Shown here: positions 25,250-32,589 of the stretch, piece after piece
How the letters are laid out: the number at the start of each line of letters is the position of its first letter
How positions within the stretch are numbered: the first letter of the stretch is position 1
Source: JAEUIE01 sp035430005
GTDB lineage: Bacteria > Planctomycetota > Planctomycetia > Gemmatales > HRBIN36
NCBI GenBank assembly: GCA_035430005.1
Contig: DAOMFV010000012.1
Span: 1 to 64,000 of the forward strand
Length of the DNA stretch: 64,000 nucleotides
Direction: 5' to 3'
Translations under genes and position numbers: made by a program
Notes under the pieces: generated by a model
Database searches by the model: none
What the model was told of the DNA's origin: nothing
Seen by the model: the letters and a program-made list of their open reading frames with translations, nothing else

Positions 25250-26012
25250 TCTCTGCGGAGCCAAAGTGTACTATTCCAACGGCAGGGCAGCACGACTTTG
25301 AATACCCCCACTTGCCGTGGCACTGAACTGCTGTACTCAGCAGATCAGTGCTGAACCACGCAACGATGATGCCCCCAACCACTGATCGGTGGACTACCAC
25401 CGTTCAGTGCCACAATCCATTCCCTTCTTGTACACTAGCCGAATAATATACTGATGTACAATTAGGGTAGAGAGTAGAGTGAGCGTCTTCAAAGATGCGA
25501 GAACTTCATTCCCATGCCTGAAGGGCATTACCACCAAAGCCCTGGGTTGCGATGTACTCATCGCTACCCAGGGTGCCTCTTCATTACCCAAGGTAGCCGA
25601 GAGTACTCGGCAACCTTGGGCTGTGGAGGCGATGCCTTTCAGGCAAAATAAAACACCAACTATCAGGGCCGCTCACCCGAGACAGCACGCGCGCACCCAG
25701 ACAGCAGCTAATCCCTTTCCACTCAGACCTGAATTATGCCTACCGCAAAACCCTGTTCACTACTGAACAGTTCACCTGGCACTCCACCCAACCCGCGCGC
25801 GCACGGCGCTGCGGTAGTTGAACCCTGCTACACCCCACCCCACCCCGGAATCAACTTGTGGAGTTCTCTGGCCTCTGCGCATCTCCACATCTTCAATTCT
25901 TGAAGTTGAACCCACCGAAACAGGCGCGCGCACAGCACTGCGGCAGGTCATTTTGGCAGGTGTTCACTAGTGTACAAGCAAATCATCTCACCCAGACAAC
26001 TGAAGGGAACCC
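25250..26012. other. 763-bp stretch without a convincing gene
   Basis: No open frame here has family features or binding sites. It contains a nested palindrome at 25515-25640, a small hairpin CTGTTCA-ctac-TGAACAG at 25753-25770, and two direct copies of GCGCGCGCAC-R-GC-R-CTGCGG-Y-AG at about 25797-25817 and 25924-25945, with a shorter ACGCGCGCACCC at 25688. The function is unknown; a structured RNA or the decayed edge of an insertion are possible. Confidence 0.7.
25515..25640. repeat. Nested composite palindrome
   Basis: The outer arms ATGCCTGAAGGGCAT / GATGCCTTTCAGGC enclose two inner hairpins: AAGCCCTGGGTTGCGATG-tact-CATCGCTACCCAGGG (about 25536-25570) and ACCCAAGGTAGCCGAG-agta-CTCGGCAACCTTGGG (about 25586-25619). 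The three-way layout resembles a folded RNA or composite repeat. Confidence 0.85.
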
Positions 26013-26798
26013 ATGTCGACAGGGGCACAATACGACACCATTGGCCAGGGATACTCGAAGACCAGGCGTGAGGAACCTTCCTTTCGAGAGAGGATTCATG
26101 CCGCTCTGGGCAGTGCCCGAACCGTGGTGAACGTCGGAGCAGGGGCCGGTTCCTACGAGCCGCGCGACCGCTATGTGGTAGCTATCGAACCCAGCGATGT
26201 CATGGCTGCACAGAGATCAAGCGGGCTGGTCCCGGCAATCCGTGCTGGCGCCGGTGATCTGCCCCTCCGAGATAAGTCGGTCGATGCCGCGATGGCTGTG
26301 CTCAGTCTCCACCACTGGGACGACTGGAAGAAGGGCTTGAGCGAACTCCGCAGGGTGGCTCGAGGCCCGGTCGTCCTGCTGACCTACGATGTCGAAGTAT
26401 GTGTGCGCATGTGGCTGTTGGCCGACTACGCCCCGGAGATCGCCGAGTTGGACCGTCGCATCTTTCCCGATCCGAAGCAGTTGGGACACTGGCTCGGAGG
26501 GCAGTTGACCATCGAGGTCGTGCCTATCCCTCGAAATTGTGCAGACTGGATGGTGGGTTCCTTCTGGGCACACCCGGAACGGGTTCTCGACCCGACCGCA
26601 CGAGCAGGAACATCGGCGTTCGCCAGACTGTCGCCCGATGTTGTGGAGCGAATCGTTTCCGAAGTCTCGCGCGATCTGAAGTCTGGCACCTGGGACGCAC
26701 GCTACGGGCATCTGCGAAAGCTCGATTTTTTTGATGCAGGGCTTCGCTTAGTCATTGCAACGTGCGCGGATGGACCGAGCAACTCGAGTGTGGCATAA
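26013..26798 (+). CDS. Class I SAM-dependent methyltransferase
   Basis: The 261-residue product has the Rossmann methyltransferase motifs: YDTIGQGYSKTR at the start, motif I VVNVGAGAGSYEP with GxGxG, motif II VVAIEPSDVM, then AGAGDLPLRDKSVDAAMAVLSLHHWDD (motif IV region) and LSELRRVARGPVVLLTYD. This is the methyltransferase type-11 pattern of small-molecule enzymes. The substrate cannot be told from sequence. It stands alone after a long noncoding stretch. Confidence 0.9.
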   Translation: MSTGAQYDTIGQGYSKTRREEPSFRERIHAALGSARTVVNVGAGAGSYEPRDRYVVAIEPSDVMAAQRSSGLVPAIRAGAGDLPLRDKSVDAAMAVLSLHHWDDWKKGLSELRRVARGPVVLLTYDVEVCVRMWLLADYAPEIAELDRRIFPDPKQLGHWLGGQLTIEVVPIPRNCADWMVGSFWAHPERVLDPTARAGTSAFARLSPDVVERIVSEVSRDLKSGTWDARYGHLRKLDFFDAGLRLVIATCADGPSNSSVA

Positions 26799-26846
26799 CG
26801 AACCTGCACATGGTACGCTGAGGCACCCAGCCACGGAGCAATCATC

Positions 26847-27032
26847 ATGAAAGCCAAACCACCCAGCAAACTCAAAGACGGCGATCGCTGCAAAGTGATC
26901 GGCGGCGTGCATGTGGGCAAATCAGGGAAGGTCACCGACATCAAGACCAGCAAAACAGGGCACGTGACCATTACCGTGGTGCAATCGAACGGCGAACGAT
27001 TCAAGACGCTGGCGAAGAATGTTGAAGTTTAG
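26847..27032 (+). CDS. Small KOW-like protein
   Basis: The 61-residue product contains LKDGDRCKVIGGVHVGKSGKVTDI, which matches the KOW motif (the G-x-G turn between beta strands found in NusG and uL24), followed by a short beta region. KOW modules bind RNA or protein. The whole protein is a single such fold. Its role is unknown. Confidence 0.75.
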   Translation: MKAKPPSKLKDGDRCKVIGGVHVGKSGKVTDIKTSKTGHVTITVVQSNGERFKTLAKNVEV

Positions 27033-27274
27033 GCCAGGTAACTTAGCTTTAATGCTCGGGCCGTCTCACAGATGTGCCTTCATGGCAATACTGTCTTCAC
27101 TTCATGAATAAGATGCTTGGGTATCATTCTATTACGACGAGTTAACTGGAATGCCAGGATGATTGGGTTGTATGGGTAAAATAGACTTTTCCATTATTTA
27201 GCGCTTGCCACATAATTATTGCCCAGTAAAAGTAGTTAAGCGTTTATCACTCTTCACCTAACGGAGTACACACC

Positions 27275-28138
27275 ATGCGAACGAACTTCAAGCCCACCTT
27301 GGATCTACTGGAAGACCGAACGGTTCCAGCCGTCACTTTAACGTTCTCGGCCAATGGCTATGCCGTCTTTACAGGCGACAGCAGTAAGGATTGGGTCAAG
27401 ATCGATGCCAGTCTCGATGGGGATCGCCTCTTGACTGCTCAATGGAATGGCAAGAATGGCGTGACCAAGACAGCCGTTCTCGATCTGGATGAAACCCCTA
27501 TCGCTGGTGCAGTGGTCAATCTGAAGGGTGGCGATGACATCTTCATATTCCGGAACCTGGACGACGGTTTTGCGGTCGAACAGAGCTTCGGCTTGTGGGT
27601 AGATATGGGTAATGGCAATGACAGGGTAATCGTCGCGCAAAATCAGAACATTGAAGGCGAAGGCACCGTCGCCACCTTGAACATTCAGGGTGGATCGGGC
27701 AGGGATAACATCAACGTGCAGTTCGCCGGCAACCTGCTAGGCGGCGCTACGCTGACCGGCACGATTGATGGTGGTGCCCACGACGACAATATTCTGGTCG
27801 CTCAATCGGGCATTGTTGATGGCACCGTCGCCTTGAACATCTTTGGCAGCCATGGTAACGACACCATCCGCTCCAGCTTCTTCGCTACTAACCCGGAAGA
27901 CGAAGACTTTTTCGGGTCCGTCCGAGTGAATGTCGATGGCGGCAGTGGTTACAATTCATTAACCCTGCTTGCATCCGCAGATGAAGGTGCAGTAGTCGAT
28001 GCTGCCCTGAACATTTATGCCAGCAGCAGGGATGGCGTCTACTTCACTCCCGGCGTGGGAATCCACGGCCCAGTAAAGGCCTCCAACTGGCATCCATTCG
28101 CCTTCCATAACTTTGTCACCATCCCCAGCGTCATCTAA
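27275..28138 (+). CDS. Surface/secreted protein with planctomycete LEDR-type N-terminal motif and Gly-Asp repeats
   Basis: The 287-residue product starts MRTNFKPTLDLLEDRTVPAVTL, the form LExRxxPA that marks many planctomycete exported surface proteins. The body is beta-rich with repeats resembling RTX calcium-binding motifs: VNLKGGDDIF, WVDMGNGNDRV, IQGGSGRDNI, IDGGAHDDNI, IFGSHGNDTI and VDGGSGYNSL. It is probably secreted and calcium-stabilised. It is a stand-alone gene with its own terminator. Confidence 0.82.
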   Translation: MRTNFKPTLDLLEDRTVPAVTLTFSANGYAVFTGDSSKDWVKIDASLDGDRLLTAQWNGKNGVTKTAVLDLDETPIAGAVVNLKGGDDIFIFRNLDDGFAVEQSFGLWVDMGNGNDRVIVAQNQNIEGEGTVATLNIQGGSGRDNINVQFAGNLLGGATLTGTIDGGAHDDNILVAQSGIVDGTVALNIFGSHGNDTIRSSFFATNPEDEDFFGSVRVNVDGGSGYNSLTLLASADEGAVVDAALNIYASSRDGVYFTPGVGIHGPVKASNWHPFAFHNFVTIPSVI

Positions 28139-28164
28139 GACCGCACATGATCAGTGACCCATCG

Positions 28165-28192
28165 ACCGGCTCCGTACAGGAGCCGGTTTTTT
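28165..28192 (+). terminator. Rho-independent terminator
   Basis: ACCGGCTCC-gtac-AGGAGCCGGT is followed directly by TTTTTG. It lies 27 bp after the stop of the LEDR-type surface protein. Confidence 0.92.
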
Positions 28193-28355
28193 GTTTTAAC
28201 TCTCTCGTCTCTGGCCCCCCGACCAGGGACGCACTGTAACGCCCCCTCTGCCGGAAGTCTGGTTGTGTTATGCAGGCGAGCCACACTTCACTGACGTGTG
28301 GCGGAGCCGGACTTGCAGCCCGTGTCCTGTGAGAGACAGGGCACCAGTTCACTTG

Positions 28356-29051
28356 CTAGTTTTCCTTCGTCCGCACCCTCGGCAGCAACCACCAGCAGAG
28401 CAGATGGGTTGGGAGATAAATCCCTACCGTCAGCAGTGCCAGGTACATCACGAAATATTCATCCGGGTGCATCGCCATCTGAGCATGCTCTTCGCCGGTC
28501 AGCCCGTAAACGTAGTTGATGTTGGCAGGCATGTCGGGGTCGCGGAGTTGCTGTTTGGTAACGGGATCGACACAGGGGCTGGGTGCGGGCATGTAGACAT
28601 AGCAGATGGTGAGCAGCACCCAGGCGCCGACGATCCAGATCACCACGCCGCGCTTGTCGTAGCCGACCCGCCAGACGAGATAGAGCAACAGAAACGGCAG
28701 CCAGAAGTGGAAGAACGAGAGGAACCGCAGCATCCAGGGTGGGCGGAACATGTATTCGGTCATGCCCATCAGGTGCGTGCTCCAGAAGCCGAGGTAGTTG
28801 CCCAGTTCAAAGAAGAAGTCGAGCACCCACAAGAGTTGGGGTAGCAGAATGCCCACCAGGCAGGCGGAAAGCAGTTGCGGACTTTCGAGCCAGATCGCAA
28901 TCAGTGTTACGATGGCAGCAACGTCGCAGAAGTAGAGGAAGTTCGTGGGGCCATATCGCTTCAGGTAGATGGGCAGGAGGATCGCCATGAACAGCGTGTA
29001 TGCCACTTTGAGCCAGAGCGGGATGCGGTTCTTCGCTGGGAGAGGAAACAT
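28356..29051 (-). CDS. Planctomycete-type integral membrane protein, unknown function
   Basis: From ATG 29051 (MFPLPAKNRIP; 29081 is possible) the product is 231 residues with about six hydrophobic segments. Notable pieces are KVAYTLFMAILLPIYLKRYGP, LLSACLVGILLPQLLWVLDFFFELG, MTEYMFRPPWMLRFLSFFHFWLP, and a polar loop YVYMPAPSPCVDPVTKQQLRD near residue 165-185. The shape resembles conserved hypothetical membrane proteins of planctomycetes; no enzymatic motif is visible. Convergent with the surface-protein gene. Confidence 0.75.
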   Translation of the reverse strand: MFPLPAKNRIPLWLKVAYTLFMAILLPIYLKRYGPTNFLYFCDVAAIVTLIAIWLESPQLLSACLVGILLPQLLWVLDFFFELGNYLGFWSTHLMGMTEYMFRPPWMLRFLSFFHFWLPFLLLYLVWRVGYDKRGVVIWIVGAWVLLTICYVYMPAPSPCVDPVTKQQLRDPDMPANINYVYGLTGEEHAQMAMHPDEYFVMYLALLTVGIYLPTHLLCWWLLPRVRTKEN

Positions 29052-29193
29052 ATCTAATCTCGTGGGCAACAGTCTCCGCATCGTACCGGGGTAGAATGGG
29101 GAACACAACAACTAACGGCGATAAGCTGGAGGCGGGGAATGTGGTGATATATAACACGACTAGTGATTATTACTTCTACTAACATGGTGGGGC

Positions 29194-29288
29194 GTGGCAG
29201 GGGTCAACGGTACCCCGTTGCCCCCTGCATAAGGTGCAATACCTTCACCATGCAGCAGGGGCAGTTGAGTACAACTGACCCCTGCCAC
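29194..29288. repeat. Long imperfect palindrome, family 'GTGGCAGGGGTCA', copy 2
   Basis: GTGGCAGGGGTCAACGGTAC...GCCCCCTGCAT pairs with ATGCAGCAGGGGC...GTACAACTGACCCCTGCCAC. The outer arms match those at 8371-8468. It lies upstream of the DUF3224 gene. Confidence 0.88.
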
Positions 29289-29325
29289 GATTCCATTCAC
29301 GCTGGTTAACACAAGGGCAAATCTC

Positions 29326-29727
29326 ATGTCGCATCACGCCAAAGGAACCTTCGAGGTCAAACTGGTTCCACAGTCTGTCACCCATACTGAACTGGCAGAA
29401 TCGATTGGCCGCATGTCGATCGATAAGAAGTTCGTCGGCGACCTGACCGGCTCCAGCCTGGGCGAGATGCTCTCCGCCATGGGCACGGTCAAAGGCTCGG
29501 CAGGGTATGTCGCCATCGAGAAAGTCACCGGTTCGCTTCAGGGGAAGACCGGCACGTTCTGCCTGCAGCACACCGGCGTCATGAACCGTGGGGCACCATC
29601 GCTTGTCGTCACGGTCATCCCCGATTCGGGCACCGGTGAACTGGCCGGCCTCAGCGGCACGCTTACGATCAAGATTGAAAACAAGCAGCACTACTATGAG
29701 TTTGAATATATGTTGCCGGCTTCATAG
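29326..29727 (+). CDS. DUF3224 family protein
   Basis: The 133-residue product matches DUF3224 throughout: KGTFEVKLVPQS, IGRMSIDKKFVGDLTGSSLGEML, VKGSAGYVAIEKVTGSLQGKTGTFCLQHTGVMNRG, VVTVIPDSGTGELAGLSGTLTIKI and HYYEFEYMLP. The fold is a small beta barrel of the allene-oxide-cyclase-like type. The biochemical function is unknown. No signal peptide, so it is cytoplasmic. Confidence 0.9.
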   Translation: MSHHAKGTFEVKLVPQSVTHTELAESIGRMSIDKKFVGDLTGSSLGEMLSAMGTVKGSAGYVAIEKVTGSLQGKTGTFCLQHTGVMNRGAPSLVVTVIPDSGTGELAGLSGTLTIKIENKQHYYEFEYMLPAS

Positions 29728-29833
29728 TTGCCATTACGCTCCGCGTGATGGAGCAGAGAATTTCTGCCATCGGCAAGGGTAATTGAAATACGTCACGCCT
29801 CCGCTCCCTCATGCGGAGCATGAGGGCAACTCT
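29728..29833. repeat. Imperfect palindromic repeat
   Basis: GTTGCCATTACGCTCCGCGTGATGGAGC... is mirrored by ...GCTCCCTCATGCGGAGCATGAGGGCAAC. It fills the gap between two convergent genes and may form the shared transcript end. Confidence 0.7.
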
Positions 29834-30632
29834 AGCGAAACCTTTTGCACTGCTTGAAGAACGTCAACGGATTATCAAATACCACCTTCTGAATCACCGC
29901 CTCGCTGTGACCACGCCGTTTCATCTCTTGAATAAACTCAGGCACCGCCAGCGGATCGGACTTGCCCCAGTCGCCGGCTGAGTTGACCATGATGCGGTCG
30001 GTGCCTACTCGTTCAATCACATCGGCAGCACGGGCCGGGGTGCATTTGGTAATCGGGTAAAGCGTCATGCCACACCAGTGACCGGCATCAAGAGCGAGCT
30101 TGACGGTGTGCTCTTCGACATGATCAATCAGCACCCGATGGGGGGTAATGCGTTTGTCGTTCTTGAACATGTCAAGAATCATCCGGGTGCCCTGATACTT
30201 GTCTTCCAGGTGAGGCGTATGGACGAGGATAAGTTCATCGGTCTTCATCGCCAGGTCGAGATGTTCCAGAAAGACCGTAGCTTCGTTGCGGGTGTTCTTG
30301 TTGAGGCCAATCTCACCGATGCCCAGCACATTGGGGCGATCGAGAAACTCGGGGATGATCTTGATCACCTCACGAGAGAGGGCGACGTTCTCCGCTTCCT
30401 TGGCATTGATGCAGAGCCAACTGTAGTGCTTGATGCCGAACAGCGCCGCCCGCTTGGGTTCGACCTCAACCAAATGGCGGAAGTAATCCCGGAAGCCTTC
30501 AGCGGAGCCCCGATCAAACCCGGCCCAGAAGGCAGGTTCCGATACCAACTGACAGCCTGCATAGGCCATCCGCTGGTAGTCGTCGGTGACACGGGAGATC
30601 ATGTGGATATGCGGGTCGATGTAGTGAGGCAA
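29832..30632 (-). CDS. TatD-like metal-dependent hydrolase
   Basis: The 266-residue product has TatD/amidohydrolase features: metal site IDPHIHM at residues 5-11, a conserved Glu in VLGIGEIGLNKNTRNE, ILVHTPHLEDKYQG, RVLIDHVEEHT, and the terminal Asp in MVNSAGDWGKSDPL. It differs from DNA-repair TatD in wording and is closer to the TatD-like members found beside prenyltransferase and sugar-isomerase-like genes (ebo-type clusters). None of those partners is in this window, so the assignment to that pathway is weak. A divalent-metal hydrolase is secure; the substrate is not. Confidence 0.82.
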   Translation of the reverse strand: MPHYIDPHIHMISRVTDDYQRMAYAGCQLVSEPAFWAGFDRGSAEGFRDYFRHLVEVEPKRAALFGIKHYSWLCINAKEAENVALSREVIKIIPEFLDRPNVLGIGEIGLNKNTRNEATVFLEHLDLAMKTDELILVHTPHLEDKYQGTRMILDMFKNDKRITPHRVLIDHVEEHTVKLALDAGHWCGMTLYPITKCTPARAADVIERVGTDRIMVNSAGDWGKSDPLAVPEFIQEMKRRGHSEAVIQKVVFDNPLTFFKQCKRFR

Positions 30633-30974
30633 GGCACGGGCACCTTCGATGAAATCATGACGAGGTTGATTCTATTCCATCATAACCACTCGATGGCTAC
30701 TTGTACGAGGTTTCATTTACAACCACCGAACCACAGTGGGCGATTCTCGTCCAGGATGGATGTTATTTAGCTAATTGTTGTCGCTTCATGGGCTTTTGTT
30801 CTGTCCTGTCCTGGTGTGACAGTAAATCACATACTCAATTAAGTCTTATTTAGACTGCTCATCTGCCTCTACAGCTGAATGAAACCTTAACGGCACTTCG
30901 CATGCCAATGGCACGCATTTCGCTTAATGCACCTCGTCCGCATCTACTTGAATCACTCTTGTCTAACAAACCAC
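30633..30974. other. Intergenic control region upstream of the RND efflux genes
   Basis: No gene is visible. The region holds a sigma-54 promoter candidate (30909-30923) and, upstream, two small palindromes that could be activator sites: TGTGA-N7-TCACA at 30815-30831 and AGTCT-N5-AGACT at 30842-30856. The activator assignment is inference. Confidence 0.55.
30909..30923 (+). promoter_or_regulatory. Candidate sigma-54 (-24/-12) promoter for the RND adaptor gene
   Basis: TGGCACGCATTTCGC has GG and GC separated by exactly ten bases and keeps TGGCAC fully; the -12 box TCGC differs from TTGC by one base. It lies about 50-75 bp before the start choices of the adaptor gene. The neighbouring two-component regulator has the GAFTGA loop needed to activate sigma-54 polymerase. 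Confidence 0.65.
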
Positions 30975-30995
30975 ATGAAATCTCTAACAAACCAC

Positions 30996-32375
30996 ATGAA
31001 ATCTATCGTGAAAGTCCTGGGATCATCGATCAAATCGCTGGCAGTGATTTGCATGGTCGTCTTATTGCTGGTGGGCAGCATAGCCGGTGGTTGGATGCTG
31101 CTGCGAAGTACCGCTCGTGCTGAATCGCCGGCGACGAGCAACAAGACGGTCAAAGTAGAAACCTTGAAGAGACTGGGGCTCAATCGTTTTACCTTGCCAC
31201 AAGGTTATGCGGAACGAGTGGGACTACAGCTTGGAGAGATCAAGCGTTCGGATCAGCCTTTCCAGTTGCCACCACTGCAAGGAACGCTGGCCCTGGATGC
31301 TGACCAGCAGGTGCGCATTCACAGTCGATTCGCGGGCGAGATCGTTTCGCTGGGAACGACGAAGGTAAAGCTCAACACCAGTCCTGGCGAAACCGACCGG
31401 TTCGAGACTCGTCCGCTGCGCTATCTTGACCAGGTCAAGAAAGGCGATCTGCTGGCAGTGGTCTGGAGTAAGGATCTCGGGGAAAAGAAGAGTGAACTGA
31501 TCGAAGCCTGTTCCAAGCTCAAGACCGATGAAGAGACGTTGAACCGGCTCAAGACTTTGGGACAGGAAGGCGCTTCCTCGGAACGAAGCATTCGAGACGC
31601 TCAGCGGACCTACGATGCTGACCGCATCGCTCTCGAACGAGCCGAGCGGACGCTGCGGTCCTGGAGGCTGACCGATGAAGAGATCAAGGAGGTTCGACAG
31701 GAAGCGGTTCTGAACAAAAACGGAACCCGTACCGAGAACCAGCAGAACTGGGCAAGGGTCGAAGTACGCGCCCCTCAGGACGGCGTCATCCTCGAAAAGA
31801 ACTTCAGCGTGGGTGACATCATCGATACCAATTTCGATCTCTTCAAGCTGGGCCATCTCAAGCAGCTCAAAGTATGGGCACATGCGTATGAGGAAGACCT
31901 GCCTCTGCTCGAATCGCTGCCCAAACCCTATCGCTGCGAAATCTGTCTGCCTGCCCAATCGGGCGCCAACTGTACTGGTGAGATTCAACAGATCGGAGCG
32001 GTGGTCGATCCGAATCAGCATACCGTGCTGGTGATGGGCACCGTCAACAACGATCAGGGCCATTTGAGAATCGGGCAGTTCGTCACGGTCAAGCTATCGC
32101 TTCCTCCCCGGCATGATGAACTGCTTTTGCCTGCGGAAGCTCTGGTCGAAGATGGGAAGGAGAGCGTGATCTTCCTCAAGAAAGCTGACAACGACTATGA
32201 ACGACGGGCGGTGCACGTTCTCCGGCGTACCAGAGAAAATGTGGTGCTCCGCAACTCTACCGATGGACTGCAACCTGGACAGCAGATCGTCACCCGCGGG
32301 GCACTGCTCTTGCGAGAAGCTCTGGAAGAGCAAAAGAACGACGAGCCTGTAGAGAAGAACGCTCCCAAGTCTTAG
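30996..32375 (+). CDS. RND efflux periplasmic adaptor (HlyD/CusB-type membrane fusion protein)
   Basis: From ATG 30996 the product is about 459 residues. It has an N-terminal anchor (SLAVICMVVLLLVGSIAGGWML), a lipoyl/barrel-sandwich half (LALDADQQVRIHSRFAGEIVSLG, YLDQVKKGDLLAVVWS), a coiled-coil hairpin (LGEKKSELIEACSKLKTDEETLNRL...AERTLRSW), the second lipoyl half (VEVRAPQDGVILEKNFSVGDII), and beta-barrel and membrane-proximal domains (IGQFVTVKLSLP, LLLPAEALVEDGKESVIFL). It is followed 214 bp later by the pump gene. A 21-bp tandem duplication covers the start and creates a second in-frame ATG at 30975. Neither has a clear Shine-Dalgarno. Confidence 0.9.
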   Translation: MKSIVKVLGSSIKSLAVICMVVLLLVGSIAGGWMLLRSTARAESPATSNKTVKVETLKRLGLNRFTLPQGYAERVGLQLGEIKRSDQPFQLPPLQGTLALDADQQVRIHSRFAGEIVSLGTTKVKLNTSPGETDRFETRPLRYLDQVKKGDLLAVVWSKDLGEKKSELIEACSKLKTDEETLNRLKTLGQEGASSERSIRDAQRTYDADRIALERAERTLRSWRLTDEEIKEVRQEAVLNKNGTRTENQQNWARVEVRAPQDGVILEKNFSVGDIIDTNFDLFKLGHLKQLKVWAHAYEEDLPLLESLPKPYRCEICLPAQSGANCTGEIQQIGAVVDPNQHTVLVMGTVNNDQGHLRIGQFVTVKLSLPPRHDELLLPAEALVEDGKESVIFLKKADNDYERRAVHVLRRTRENVVLRNSTDGLQPGQQIVTRGALLLREALEEQKNDEPVEKNAPKS

Positions 32376-32477
32376 GTATTCTCCCCCCACCCTTTTCTCT
32401 CAGTTCCCCTCGGAAGAGAAAAGGGCTGGGGTGAGGGGATACTTGATGCTAAGTAATTCCTCAGAAGTCATTAGGAG

Positions 32478-32523
32478 GGCCAGACATTCCTGTCTGTGCC
32501 AGCCAGACAGGAATGTCTGGCCC
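32478..32523. repeat. 20-bp perfect inverted repeat between adaptor and pump genes
   Basis: GGGCCAGACATTCCTGTCTG and CAGACAGGAATGTCTGGCCC are exact reverse complements with a 6-nt loop. It follows a weaker palindrome (CCCCACCCTTTTCTCT...AGAGAAAAGGGCTGGGG) at about 32385-32434. It could attenuate transcription between the two efflux genes. Confidence 0.9.
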
Positions 32524-32589
32524 ACCAACCTAATAATTCTGCAAGAGCACTTATTTCTTTCCACTTAGAATAATCAAAAGGCTGTTACA

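Noticed and set aside
25394..26130. Small open frames in the noncoding stretch
   Set aside because: They overlap palindromes, differ in composition from real genes here, and show no family motif or ribosome-binding site.
30815..30831. CRP-type binding site TGTGA-N7-TCACA
   Set aside because: The spacer is seven, not six, bases, and no CRP gene or cAMP link is visible. It is kept only as a possible activator site near the sigma-54 promoter.
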